The notes beneath the pieces are model-generated. The model made no database searches and had not been told where the DNA came from. It saw nothing but the letters and a program-made list of their open reading frames with translations. A stretch of DNA of 64,000 nt from Amycolatopsis orientalis DSM 40040 = KCTC 9412. Its GTDB lineage: Bacteria; Actinomycetota; Actinomycetes; Mycobacteriales; Pseudonocardiaceae. The position numbers were made by a program, and so were the translations under genes. The stretch spans positions 124,001 through 188,000 of the forward strand of contig NZ_ASJB01000045.1 of NCBI RefSeq assembly GCF_000478275.1, in the 5' to 3' direction. This document shows positions 1 through 7,462 of the stretch, one piece after another. Position 1 is the stretch's first letter. Each line of letters begins with the position of its first letter.

Positions 1-58
1 GCTCCAGCGTATCGGGAGGGGGTGTCGGGGAGCGGGGTCGTGGGGGATCGGGGGCCGA

Positions 59-90
59 GTTGTCCACAACGGTGGTGGGGTGTGGACAAC
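59..90. promoter_or_regulatory. inverted pair of DnaA-box-like sites
   Basis: TTGTCCACA at 60-68 faces TGTGGACAA at 81-89. With one extra base on each side they form a 10-bp inverted repeat around a 12-nt G/T-rich spacer. TTGTCCACA is the established high-GC actinobacterial DnaA box. The pair lies just upstream of the ceramidase-like gene. It could bind DnaA or act only as a hairpin in the leader. Two boxes are far too few for an origin. Confidence 0.4.
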
Positions 91-143
91 TGAGGGGAGA
101 GGGAGGCTGGGGGCCGGCCCACCGTCCCTGGTTATCTGGACAC

Positions 144-776
144 GTGAACTGGACCGCGTACATCGACGGCTATTGCGAACGGGTCGCGCCGGGTCTCTGG
201 GGTGAGCCGCTCAACAGCCTCAGCAACCTCGCGTTCCTGATCGCCGCGATCGCCGTCTGGCGGCAGACGAAGGAAACCCATGGCCGCGTCTTCGCGCTTC
301 TCATCGGCTTGGTGTTCCTCGGCAGCACGGCCTTCCACCTGTTCGCGACGCGTTGGGCCGCGGCCGCCGATTCCGGCTTCATCCTGGTGTTCGTCCTGTA
401 CTGCGCGGCGGTGTTCCCGCATGTGTTCTTCGGGGTCCGGCGCGGGCTGTCCTGGCTCGGCATCCTCGTGTTCCTGGCGTTCACCGCCGTCGTCGCGTCG
501 CTGGGCGGCGGCCTGTACCTGTCCGCGCTGATCGGTCTCGTGGTCTTCGCGGTCGTCCTCAAGGGCGAGGATCGCCGCGGGTTCGCGCTCGCCGCGGGGG
601 TCTTCGGGGTGTCCCTCGCGTTCCGGACGGCCGACCACACCGTCTGCGGGCACTTCTCCGCCGGGACGCATTTCCTCTGGCACCTGCTGAACGGGTTCGT
701 CCTCTACCTCGCGGCGTCCACGGCCACGAAAAAAGCCGCGTCCCGGCGGGACGCGGCTTCTTCGGTCAGCGATTAG
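144..776 (+). CDS. ceramidase-family (CREST superfamily) integral membrane protein
   Basis: This is a 210-residue multi-pass membrane protein of the alkaline ceramidase/CREST hydrolase family, predicted to hydrolyse amide-linked lipids in the membrane with a bound metal. The family pattern is visible: the N-terminal YCE..PGLWGEPLN signature (residues 10-24), Ser61 and His65 in STAFH, Asp76, and a late HFLWH (176-180) that supplies the HxxxH metal ligands. About six to seven hydrophobic segments follow the signature. I chose GTG at 144 because the family consensus begins there; an in-frame TTG at 60 would add a low-complexity stretch that includes the DnaA-box region. The gene converges on the symporter gene and their stop codons overlap by 4 bp. 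Its last codons contain the symporter's terminator. The true substrate is unknown. Confidence 0.75.
   Translation: MNWTAYIDGYCERVAPGLWGEPLNSLSNLAFLIAAIAVWRQTKETHGRVFALLIGLVFLGSTAFHLFATRWAAAADSGFILVFVLYCAAVFPHVFFGVRRGLSWLGILVFLAFTAVVASLGGGLYLSALIGLVVFAVVLKGEDRRGFALAAGVFGVSLAFRTADHTVCGHFSAGTHFLWHLLNGFVLYLAASTATKKAASRRDAASSVSD
733..759 (-). terminator. intrinsic terminator of the symporter operon, inside the opposite CDS
   Basis: A 12-bp perfect stem (733-744 with 748-759, 3-nt loop) is followed on the minus strand by a run of six T. It lies just past the symporter stop codon and inside the last codons of the convergent ceramidase-like gene, where it encodes an Ala/Arg/Ser-rich tail. Confidence 0.8.
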
Positions 777-2416
777 TGGACGCCGATCTCGCGGAGATCC
801 TTGTCGTGCTCGTCGGCGTGGTAGTCCTCGGGCTCGGTGTCGTCCGTGCCGTTGAAGACCTTCATCTGCCGCGCGATCACCGTGAAGATCACCGCGATCA
901 GCAGGTTCGCCAGCAGCGCCACGAAACCGACGTAGATCTGCAGCTGTGAGCCGCTGAACGGGTGCCAGCCGAAGATCGACAGCTTGTCCAGCGCCAGCGC
1001 CGAGCCGCCGAAGTGCGCCTTGCCGGTCGCCGCGTTCGGAATGCCGTACAGCAGGATCAGGCCCCAGCCGATGCCGACGACCCAGCCCGCGATCAGGCCC
1101 CAGCGGTGGAACCACCGTGTGTAGAGCGAGATCGCCACCGCGGGCAGCGTCTGCAGGATCAGCACCCCGCCGATGAGCTGCAGGTCGATCGAGAACTGCG
1201 GGTCGATGAACAGGATGAACGCGACCGCGCCGAACTTCACGATCAGCGAAGCGAGCTTGGCCTGCTTCGCCTCCTGGCCCGGCGTCGCGTTCTTCTTGAT
1301 GTACTCCTTGTAGATGTTGCGGGTCCACAGGTTGGCCGCCGCGATCGACATGATCGCCGCGGGCACCAGCGCGCCGATGCCGATCGCGGCGAACGCGATC
1401 CCGGCGAACCACGACGAGAACTGCGAGTCGAACAGCACCGGGACGACGGTGTTCGTGTCGGGTTTGCCGGTGGCGTTGTTGGTGATCGGCTTGACCGAGG
1501 CGCTGATCGCCACGTATCCGAGCAGCGCCAGCAGACCCAGGACCAGCGAATACGCCGGGAGCGCGACCATGTTCCGCTTGATCACGCTGCGGCCGCGCGA
1601 AGCGAGCACGCTGGTGAGCGAGTGCGGGTAAAGGAACAGCGCGAGCGCCGAACCGAGGGCCAGCGTGGCGTACTGCAGCTGGTTGTTGGCGTTGAGCAGG
1701 ATGCCGTCGGCCGGGGACTGCGACTTGTCGAACTTCGCGTCGGCCGCGTCGAAGATCGCCGACCAGCCGCCGAGCTTCGAGGGCAGGTAGATGATCGCCA
1801 CGATGATCACGAGGTAGATCAGGATGTCCTTGACGAACGCGATCAACGCGGGCGCGCGCAGGCCGGACTGGTAGGTGTAGACCGCCAGGATGATGAAGGC
1901 GACCAGCAGCGGCAGGTGCCCGACGATGCCGGAGCCGTTGATGCCCATCGTCCGCAGCACCGCTTCGAGGCCGACGAGCTGCAGCGCGATGTAGGGCATC
2001 GTCGCGATGATGCCGGTGATCGCGATCAGCAGCGCCAGCGTCGGCGAACCGAACCGGCCGCGGACGAAGTCGGCGGGCGTGACGTAGCCGCGGACACGGG
2101 AGACCGACCACATGCGCAGCGCCGGCATCAACACGATCGGGTAGACGATGATCGTGTAAGGCAGCGCGAACATGCCCATAGCGCCGGCGCTGAACATCAG
2201 CGCGGGCACGGCGACGAAGGTGTACGCCGTGTAGAGGTCACCGCCGAGCAGGAACCAGGTGATCCACGAGCCGAACTTGCGGCCGCCGAGGCCCCATTCG
2301 TCCAGGTGGTCGAGGGTGTTGCCGGCCTTCCAACGCGAAGCGACGAAGCCGAGGACGGTGACGACCGCGAAGAGGATCGTGAAGATGATCAGCTCGGGCC
2401 ACTGGATGCCGTTCAC
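773..2416 (-). CDS. sodium:solute symporter, MctP-like monocarboxylate permease
   Basis: This 547-residue protein has about thirteen hydrophobic segments and belongs to the solute:sodium symporter (SSS) family. The N-terminal stretch with GGRKFGSW, FLLGGDLYTAYTFVAVPA and SRVRGYVTPADFV is typical of MctP-type carriers that import lactate, pyruvate, acetate or similar short acids with Na+ or H+. The C-terminus is a charged cytoplasmic tail. It is the second gene of a two-gene operon: its ATG overlaps the stop of the DUF3311 gene by 4 bp, and that pairing is common for this transporter type. The exact substrate cannot be read from sequence. Confidence 0.85.
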   Translation of the reverse strand: MNGIQWPELIIFTILFAVVTVLGFVASRWKAGNTLDHLDEWGLGGRKFGSWITWFLLGGDLYTAYTFVAVPALMFSAGAMGMFALPYTIIVYPIVLMPALRMWSVSRVRGYVTPADFVRGRFGSPTLALLIAITGIIATMPYIALQLVGLEAVLRTMGINGSGIVGHLPLLVAFIILAVYTYQSGLRAPALIAFVKDILIYLVIIVAIIYLPSKLGGWSAIFDAADAKFDKSQSPADGILLNANNQLQYATLALGSALALFLYPHSLTSVLASRGRSVIKRNMVALPAYSLVLGLLALLGYVAISASVKPITNNATGKPDTNTVVPVLFDSQFSSWFAGIAFAAIGIGALVPAAIMSIAAANLWTRNIYKEYIKKNATPGQEAKQAKLASLIVKFGAVAFILFIDPQFSIDLQLIGGVLILQTLPAVAISLYTRWFHRWGLIAGWVVGIGWGLILLYGIPNAATGKAHFGGSALALDKLSIFGWHPFSGSQLQIYVGFVALLANLLIAVIFTVIARQMKVFNGTDDTEPEDYHADEHDKDLREIGVH

Positions 2417-2691
2417 TTGAGGTCCCCCTCGTCGAGCTTGTCCACCGACAGCCGGTCGGGACGCTCACTGGTCGGCTTGTCCTTGGTCATCACGAAGACG
2501 ATCCACGTGCACAGGACACCGACGGCCACGAACACGAATTGGAACCAGTAGAAGAACGGCATCCCGAACAGCCGAGGGCCGTCCGTGTTGAACAACGACG
2601 TGATCAGCACCAGCAACGGGATGATCAGCAGGAGGTTCCAAGGGCTGAACTGAAAGCCCTTCACCTTCCCGTCTGCCTTACCTGACGCCAT
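2413..2691 (-). CDS. DUF3311 small membrane protein, symporter partner
   Basis: This 92-residue protein has two hydrophobic helices (about residues 18-37 and 42-64) and a charged C-terminal tail. It fits the DUF3311 family, which is habitually encoded directly upstream of SSS-family symporters and is presumed to help their assembly or regulation. The ATGA overlap with the symporter start indicates translational coupling. The protein's own biochemical role is not established. Confidence 0.75.
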   Translation of the reverse strand: MASGKADGKVKGFQFSPWNLLLIIPLLVLITSLFNTDGPRLFGMPFFYWFQFVFVAVGVLCTWIVFVMTKDKPTSERPDRLSVDKLDEGDLK

Positions 2692-2894
2692 CGGACCTCA
2701 CCTAACATTCCCGTAACCCCGGATGGTCCCGATGACCCTAGAACCTCTCCCCCACCTGGGTCACGCGTGCCCGATATCGATTTGATCAGCACCGTCGATC
2801 CGACGAAGGGCGGTTGCCGCCCGCATCCGGAGCGGATATCAATAGCCCGCAGTGGCGAACAGGAACTTCGCACGCAAGACCAAAGGGGCATCGG

Positions 2895-4511
2895 ATGAAG
2901 AAACTCCGCTATGCGGTGGTGATCCCGGCTGTCGCCGGCACCATGCTGGCCGGGTTCACTCCTGCGTTCGCAGGACCGGAGGCGGCCACGCAGCAGCCTC
3001 TGAACTCCACCAACATTCCGGCGAAGTACGCGGGCCAGAAGCTGGACTGGCACAAGTGCACGGCCAGTGAGCTGCCGTCCGCGCCGCCTCCGGGGGCCGA
3101 GAACATCGAGTGCGCGACCTACCGCTCGCCGCGCAACTGGTACAACCCGGGCGAGAACATCGACCTGACGATCGCCGTCAGCAGGCTGGCCGCGACCAGC
3201 GGCACCGCCACCGCCAGCGTCATCACGAACCCCGGTGGCCCCGGTGCTCCTGGCCGGAACTTCCCGGCGCGTCTGCGTAACCAGACGAAGCTGCGCGCGA
3301 ACCAGGAGATCATCGGTCTCGACCCGCGCGGAACCGGCAAGAGCACCAACATCACCTGCGGCAACGCGATCGGCACCGGCTCCGACCTCGACCCGCGCGA
3401 CCGCAGCCGGGCGAACCTCAACCTGATCCTGGACGCCACCAAGTACGCGGCGGACTCGTGCCAGGTGAAGTCCGGCGAGCTGGGCCCGCTCATCAACACC
3501 GCCCAGACCATCCGCGACATCGACCTGCTGCGTGTCCTGCTGGGCCGCGACAAGATCAACTGGGTCGGCTACTCGGCGGGTACCTGGATGGGCGCGCACT
3601 ACGCGCAGCAGTTCCCCACCCGGACCGGCAGGTTCCTGCTCGACTCGTCGACCGAGTTCACCACCACCTGGCAGAACTCCTTCGACGGGCAGCCGCTCGG
3701 CTTCGAGCGCCGCTGGCGTCAGGACTTCCTGCCGTGGATGGGCAAGTACGACAAGGTCTACGGCTTCGGCAAGACCGGTGAAGCCGCGCGCCAGAGCTAC
3801 GAGAAGGTCCGTTTCGCGCTGACGCAGAAGCCTGTCGAGGTGGACGGCGTCCCGGTTTCGGCCAACGCGCTCGACTCCACCATCGCGGGATACCTCTACT
3901 CGAAGCGCAACTTCCCGGCGCTGGCCGAGTACCTGGTCAACCTGAAGACGCTGACCGAGGGCACCTCGACCCAGCAGCAGAAGAGCACGGCCGCGCAGAA
4001 GGTCAAGGCGGAGACGGTGGACGGTGACGGCGTCATCGGCCCGCAGCCGCTGTTCGTCCCGAGCGACGGCGACTCCTACAACGCCAGCTTCTGGTCCATC
4101 CCCTGCAACGAGGGACCCTGGTACGGCAACCGGAACAGCGTCATCCGGCAGTCGCAGAAGCTGATCGACAAGGACCTGCCGCTGCTGGGCGCGGGCTGGC
4201 TGATCCAGCCGTGCATCTTCTGGAAGAACAAGCCGGTCGACCTGCCGAGGCTCGACGGCGTCGGCGTCCCGCCGGTGCTGATCGTCCAGTCGGTGCACGA
4301 CCCGGCGACCCCGATCGAGGGCGCGACCCGTGCGCATCGCGCGTTCGCCAACTCGCGGATGATCACCGTGACCGGCGAGGGCGACCACGGGATCTACGCC
4401 GGCGGCAACGTGGGTGTGGACAAGGTCGTGGAGGACTTCCTCGTCGACGGCAAGGTGCCGAACGACCAGAGCCTCCCCGGACTCCCACTTCCGGTGCCCG
4501 CGGGCGGCTGA
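2895..4511 (+). CDS. secreted alpha/beta hydrolase, tripeptidyl aminopeptidase-like
   Basis: This 538-residue exported serine hydrolase resembles the Streptomyces SlpD/SlpE and Tap tripeptidyl aminopeptidases, which remove short N-terminal peptides from secreted proteins. A Sec signal peptide occupies residues 1-26 (MKK..., cleavage after AFA). The oxyanion region GGPGAPGR is followed by the nucleophile elbow GYSAG with Ser227. Asp469 (VHDPATP) and His498 (GDHGIYAGG) complete the triad, and a C-terminal TAP-like domain is present. The ATG at 2895 was chosen because it starts the signal peptide and follows AAAGGGG; the frame is open upstream to 2814. A strong terminator follows. The gene appears monocistronic. 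Confidence 0.85.
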   Translation: MKKLRYAVVIPAVAGTMLAGFTPAFAGPEAATQQPLNSTNIPAKYAGQKLDWHKCTASELPSAPPPGAENIECATYRSPRNWYNPGENIDLTIAVSRLAATSGTATASVITNPGGPGAPGRNFPARLRNQTKLRANQEIIGLDPRGTGKSTNITCGNAIGTGSDLDPRDRSRANLNLILDATKYAADSCQVKSGELGPLINTAQTIRDIDLLRVLLGRDKINWVGYSAGTWMGAHYAQQFPTRTGRFLLDSSTEFTTTWQNSFDGQPLGFERRWRQDFLPWMGKYDKVYGFGKTGEAARQSYEKVRFALTQKPVEVDGVPVSANALDSTIAGYLYSKRNFPALAEYLVNLKTLTEGTSTQQQKSTAAQKVKAETVDGDGVIGPQPLFVPSDGDSYNASFWSIPCNEGPWYGNRNSVIRQSQKLIDKDLPLLGAGWLIQPCIFWKNKPVDLPRLDGVGVPPVLIVQSVHDPATPIEGATRAHRAFANSRMITVTGEGDHGIYAGGNVGVDKVVEDFLVDGKVPNDQSLPGLPLPVPAGG

Positions 4512-4527
4512 TGCCCCCAGGGATTGT

Positions 4528-4564
4528 GGCCCCGTCGAGCTTCGGCTCGGCGGGGCCCTTTTCT
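4528..4564 (+). terminator. intrinsic terminator with UUCG tetraloop
   Basis: A 13-bp stem with one mismatch (4528-4540 with 4545-4557) is closed by a TTCG tetraloop and followed by a T-rich tract. It lies 16 nt after the hydrolase stop codon. Confidence 0.85.
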
Positions 4565-4574
4565 TTCGCCCGTC

Positions 4575-4609
4575 CCCAGCCTGTGCACAGAGTTGTCCAC
4601 AGGCTGGGG
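4575..4609. promoter_or_regulatory. stem-loop containing a DnaA-box-like site
   Basis: Arms CCCCAGCCTGT (4575-4585) and its exact complement (4599-4609) form an 11-bp stem. The right side contains a perfect TTGTCCACA (4593-4601), and the left side has the weaker TGTGCACAG. It sits between the hydrolase terminator and the 46-nt palindrome. Function is unknown; DnaA binding is possible. Confidence 0.35.
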
Positions 4610-4620
4610 GTAACTCCGGT

Positions 4621-4666
4621 CTCGTGAGTGGTAATGACGGTTAGAACCGTCATTACCACTCACGAG
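4621..4666. repeat. 46-nt perfect palindrome, family B copy 1
   Basis: Two 22-nt arms (4621-4642 and 4645-4666) are perfectly complementary around AG. The left arm begins CTCGTGAGTGGTAATGACGG. The same element recurs at 33303-33347, identical over 45 nt. It is markedly more AT-rich than its surroundings and lies 26 nt before the HTH gene, so it may be a dispersed REP-like element, a terminator or an operator. Confidence 0.85.
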
Positions 4667-4691
4667 ACGGGCCGGTATTACTATTGGGTCC

Positions 4692-4967
4692 ATGGTGCGA
4701 GTGCCGTTGACGGACGAGGAACGCGAACGCGGCGAGCGGCTGGGGTTGGTGCTCCGGGACGCGCGCGCGTCGGCGTCGCGGAGCATGGTCGAGGTCGCCG
4801 CGGAGGCCGGGATCTCGGTGGAGACGCTCCGCAAGATCGAGACCGGCCGGATCCCGACGCCGGCCTTCTTCACCGTGGCGGCGATCGCGGACGCCGTCGG
4901 GCTGCCGCTGGACGCGCTGCGGACGGCCGCGGAAGGCAACGACGGCGAAGTCGCCGAAGCGAGTTAA
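4692..4967 (+). CDS. small helix-turn-helix DNA-binding protein, XRE-like
   Basis: This 91-residue protein is essentially one HTH domain. Helices around residues 15-33 and the VEVAAEAGISVETLRKIETGR stretch (about 33-54) match the Cro/CI (XRE) scanning pattern, and a short acidic tail follows. It probably binds DNA as a small regulator. No Shine-Dalgarno is evident and an AT-rich TATTACTATT lies just upstream of the ATG, so leaderless translation is plausible. The gene ends in a 4-bp stop-codon overlap with the EndoU-domain gene on the opposite strand. The nearby palindrome at 4621-4666 could be its target. Confidence 0.75.
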   Translation: MVRVPLTDEERERGERLGLVLRDARASASRSMVEVAAEAGISVETLRKIETGRIPTPAFFTVAAIADAVGLPLDALRTAAEGNDGEVAEAS

Positions 4968-5575
4968 GGGCGCAGGGTCGCCAGGGCGTGGGCCCGGTCG
5001 TTCAGGTAGAGGAACCCGTCGATCGGCAGGTCGAAGCTGTTCAACAGGCTTTCCAGGGTGGCGAACTCGTCCACCCCGAGCCGCAGATCCTCGTTCACCG
5101 CGTGCGCGATGAGGACGTCGGCCAGCTCCTCCCACTCACCCGACCAGTGCAGGGTCCGGTAGAAGGCCAGGACGTCCGGCGCGACGCGGTCCGCGATCTG
5201 GTCGAGCAGGCTTTCGCCGAAGAAGCTGATGCGGCCGGCGGCCAGGTCGGCGACGGTCGGGTTCGCCGGGTCGGCCGCGGTGTCGGGATTGCGGACCACG
5301 CCGGGACCCGCGACCGGATATCCGGTCTTGACGTGCCCGTTGTCCTCGACGAGCACGATCAGATGCACGCCGTACCGTTCGCCCGCGCAGCGCCAACGAC
5401 CGTTGTGCTGTCTGCGACGGGGCTCGCTCGGATCGTTCGCGACGTCCTTGATCACCGCGATGATCTGCTCGTCGGTCCAGCCCGCGGGGAACTCGCTGGT
5501 CGCCCGCCGTCCCTTTCCCGGTGCGTGCCCGCCGCCCACTCGTGCTCCCTTCGTCGCACCGAGGGTAACTCGCAT
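4964..5575 (-). CDS. EndoU-like nuclease domain fused to an immunity-like C-terminal domain
   Basis: The 203-residue protein appears to have two parts. Residues about 14-96 follow the bacterial EndoU toxin pattern that I know from actinobacterial polymorphic toxins: GGGH..G.G, EFP..W.DEQI, DVANDP, RYGV.L.V.V, and TGYP..GPGVVRNP. EndoU enzymes cleave RNA using His/His/Lys. His17 in GGGH is a likely catalytic residue; the other catalytic positions are uncertain. Residues about 116-203 are helical and acidic (DVLAFYRTL..GEWEELADVLIAHAVNEDL) and resemble MafI-type immunity proteins. There is no secretion signal and no large toxin carrier. An orphan toxin module joined to its antidote is my reading. 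Alternatives are an inactive remnant or an intracellular RNase. EndoU assignment is moderately sure; the immunity call is weaker. Confidence 0.55.
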   Translation of the reverse strand: MRVTLGATKGARVGGGHAPGKGRRATSEFPAGWTDEQIIAVIKDVANDPSEPRRRQHNGRWRCAGERYGVHLIVLVEDNGHVKTGYPVAGPGVVRNPDTAADPANPTVADLAAGRISFFGESLLDQIADRVAPDVLAFYRTLHWSGEWEELADVLIAHAVNEDLRLGVDEFATLESLLNSFDLPIDGFLYLNDRAHALATLRP

Positions 5576-5615
5576 TCGGAGTATTCGAATGATCCGAACG
5601 CGGGAACGGGTGAGG

Positions 5616-6860
5616 TCAGGTGCTCACGGAGAGCACTATCGAGCCGACGATCAGCAGGTCGACGCCTCGCAGTGCCTGGAATCCCGCGGCGCCGCCGCTG
5701 ACGTCGTAGTTCATCGGCGGCCGGGTCGCCGTCCGCAGCGCGGCGACGACGGCGAGCGGGATCGCGAGCCACACCGGCCAGGCCGGGGTCACGCCGAGCG
5801 TCAGCGTCACCAGGGTGAGCAAGCCGCCCCATACGAGGCCGAGCGCGGCGATCACCAGGCCGTTGACCAGCCTTAACTCCCAGTCCGACGCGCCGAGCCA
5901 GCGTTTGCGGCCGGGGTTGCGCCACAGTTCGCCGAGCCCGCCGACGAACGGCACGAGCGCCGCGTACGCGCCGAGCGCGAACATCGCCCCCACCGGGACG
6001 GCCGGGAAAGCCAGGTGACCGATGCCCACCAGGCAGGCGATCACCACACCGGCCGCCGCGTAGCGCAGACGGCCGAGCACCCCGGCCCACGCGAGCCGCA
6101 GTGTCGTCGGGCGCCGCAGCGACAGCCACGGCACCGGCCTCGACTCCGGGATCAGCAGCATGGGGTCCATGAAGACGGCGGCCATCGCCCGCAGCAGGCG
6201 CGCGTTCCAGCCGTCGACGAGTTCCGCGCGCCCGGCCGCGGACGTCGGCCGGCCACCGAAGGCCACCGCGATCGCGACCACGAACAGCGCACCGGCCAGC
6301 GTTTCGACCGCGATCGGGCCCAGTCCGGCGGCGGCCACCGCCAGCCCGGCCAGCGCGAGCACGACCGGACCCGCCGTTTCCCCGCGGATCGCCGTCCGCC
6401 GCGCGGTGACGGCGGCCAGGATCGCCCCGGAGGCGGTCAACGCCGCCATCGCGATCCAGACGCCCTTCGAGCCGTCACCGATCGCGGTGACCAGCGCCCC
6501 GGTGTAGCCGACCACGACGACCAGGCCGCACCACAGGGTCCACATCCGCTTCACCACGACGCGGCGCCTGTCGACGCTCGCGAAGTCCATCCACGTCAGC
6601 GCCGCCGGTTCGGCCCAGACGAAGCCACGCCGCAGCAGGCTGCGCCAGAAGATCGCGCACAGCACGATCAGCAGACCGAACACCGCGGCGAAGTCCACAA
6701 GAGACTGTCCAAAAAGGAAAGCGCGGAGTTTCGGCAGGTTCTCGAACGCGGTGAACAACGCGCCGCCCCCGAACAGCGCCAGGAAGGTCTGGTAATCCCC
6801 GTTGAACACCCCGCCGAAGCGCTGTCGTCCCGGGACACGCGTGGGGGCTTTCGTGGTCAC
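5616..6860 (-). CDS. multi-pass membrane protein, probable permease of the adjacent ABC ATPase
   Basis: This 414-residue protein has around ten to twelve hydrophobic segments and no motif I can name. GTG at 6860 overlaps the stop of the ABC ATPase gene by GTGA, which argues for that start; the frame stays open upstream only as antisense-like, Arg-rich sequence. Coupling to a lone ATP-binding protein suggests it is the membrane half of an ABC exporter. It lacks FtsX or ABC-2 signatures that I can recognise, so the assignment rests on context and topology. It is the last gene of the LLM - ATPase - membrane protein operon. Confidence 0.65.
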   Translation of the reverse strand: MTTKAPTRVPGRQRFGGVFNGDYQTFLALFGGGALFTAFENLPKLRAFLFGQSLVDFAAVFGLLIVLCAIFWRSLLRRGFVWAEPAALTWMDFASVDRRRVVVKRMWTLWCGLVVVVGYTGALVTAIGDGSKGVWIAMAALTASGAILAAVTARRTAIRGETAGPVVLALAGLAVAAAGLGPIAVETLAGALFVVAIAVAFGGRPTSAAGRAELVDGWNARLLRAMAAVFMDPMLLIPESRPVPWLSLRRPTTLRLAWAGVLGRLRYAAAGVVIACLVGIGHLAFPAVPVGAMFALGAYAALVPFVGGLGELWRNPGRKRWLGASDWELRLVNGLVIAALGLVWGGLLTLVTLTLGVTPAWPVWLAIPLAVVAALRTATRPPMNYDVSGGAAGFQALRGVDLLIVGSIVLSVST

Positions 6861-7462
6861 CACAACTCGAGGGTGGAATCGGCCGCTTCGAGCAGCGGAG
6901 GATGGTGCGTGGCCACGACGACGGCCGCCCCGGCGTCGGTCGAACGCTTGATCAACGACGTCAGCCATTCCTTCCCGGCGGCGTCGAGCGCCCGCTCGGG
7001 CTCGTCGAGCAGCAGCACGTCGTGTGGCCGCGCCGTCGCGCCCAGGAGCAGCAGGCGGCGGCGTTGCCCGGCGGAGAACTTGCCCGCGGTGACCTTCGCG
7101 CGTTCGGAAAGGCCCGCGTCCGCGAGAAGTGCGTCGAAGTCGCCGAGATCGGCACCGAACGAGCCCTCCAGCAGTTCGAGATGCTGGATCGGGGTCAGTT
7201 CCGCGAAGAAATCGGAATCGTCGAACAATACGGAAACCTTGCGGCGGAAGGACAAATCGCGTTCATCGGGTTTCCCGCCCGCGACGACGACCCGGCCCCG
7301 CTGCGGGGTCTGCGTTCCGTACAGGCACCGCAGCAGGGTCGATTTCCCGACTCCGTTCGGGCCGACGATGACCGCGCATTCACCGGCCTCGACCTCGAAG
7401 TCGAGGGCTTCGAACAACCAGTGCTCCCCGGCTTGGACGCCGAGACCGCGTACGTCGATCAT
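6857..7462 (-). CDS. ABC transporter ATP-binding protein
   Basis: This 201-residue compact nucleotide-binding subunit has Walker A GPNGVGKST (34-42), a degenerate signature FSAGQRRR (about 130), Walker B VLLLDEPERAL (about 150) and the switch His in VVVATHHPP near the C-terminus. It would energise the membrane protein encoded next, to which it is coupled by a 4-bp overlap. It is also coupled by ATGA to the upstream LLM oxidoreductase gene. The substrate is unknown. The size is at the lower end for ABC ATPases, resembling CcmA-type units. Confidence 0.85.
   Translation of the reverse strand: MIDVRGLGVQAGEHWLFEALDFEVEAGECAVIVGPNGVGKSTLLRCLYGTQTPQRGRVVVAGGKPDERDLSFRRKVSVLFDDSDFFAELTPIQHLELLEGSFGADLGDFDALLADAGLSERAKVTAGKFSAGQRRRLLLLGATARPHDVLLLDEPERALDAAGKEWLTSLIKRSTDAGAAVVVATHHPPLLEAADSTLELW

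Noticed and set aside
59..90. Possible replication origin
   Set aside because: Only two DnaA-box-like sites are present here, with no dnaA/dnaN genes or AT-rich unwinding region.
60..143. TTG start at 60 for the ceramidase-like protein
   Set aside because: It would add a Gly/Arg-rich stretch over the DnaA-box hairpin. The family's conserved N-terminus begins at GTG 144.
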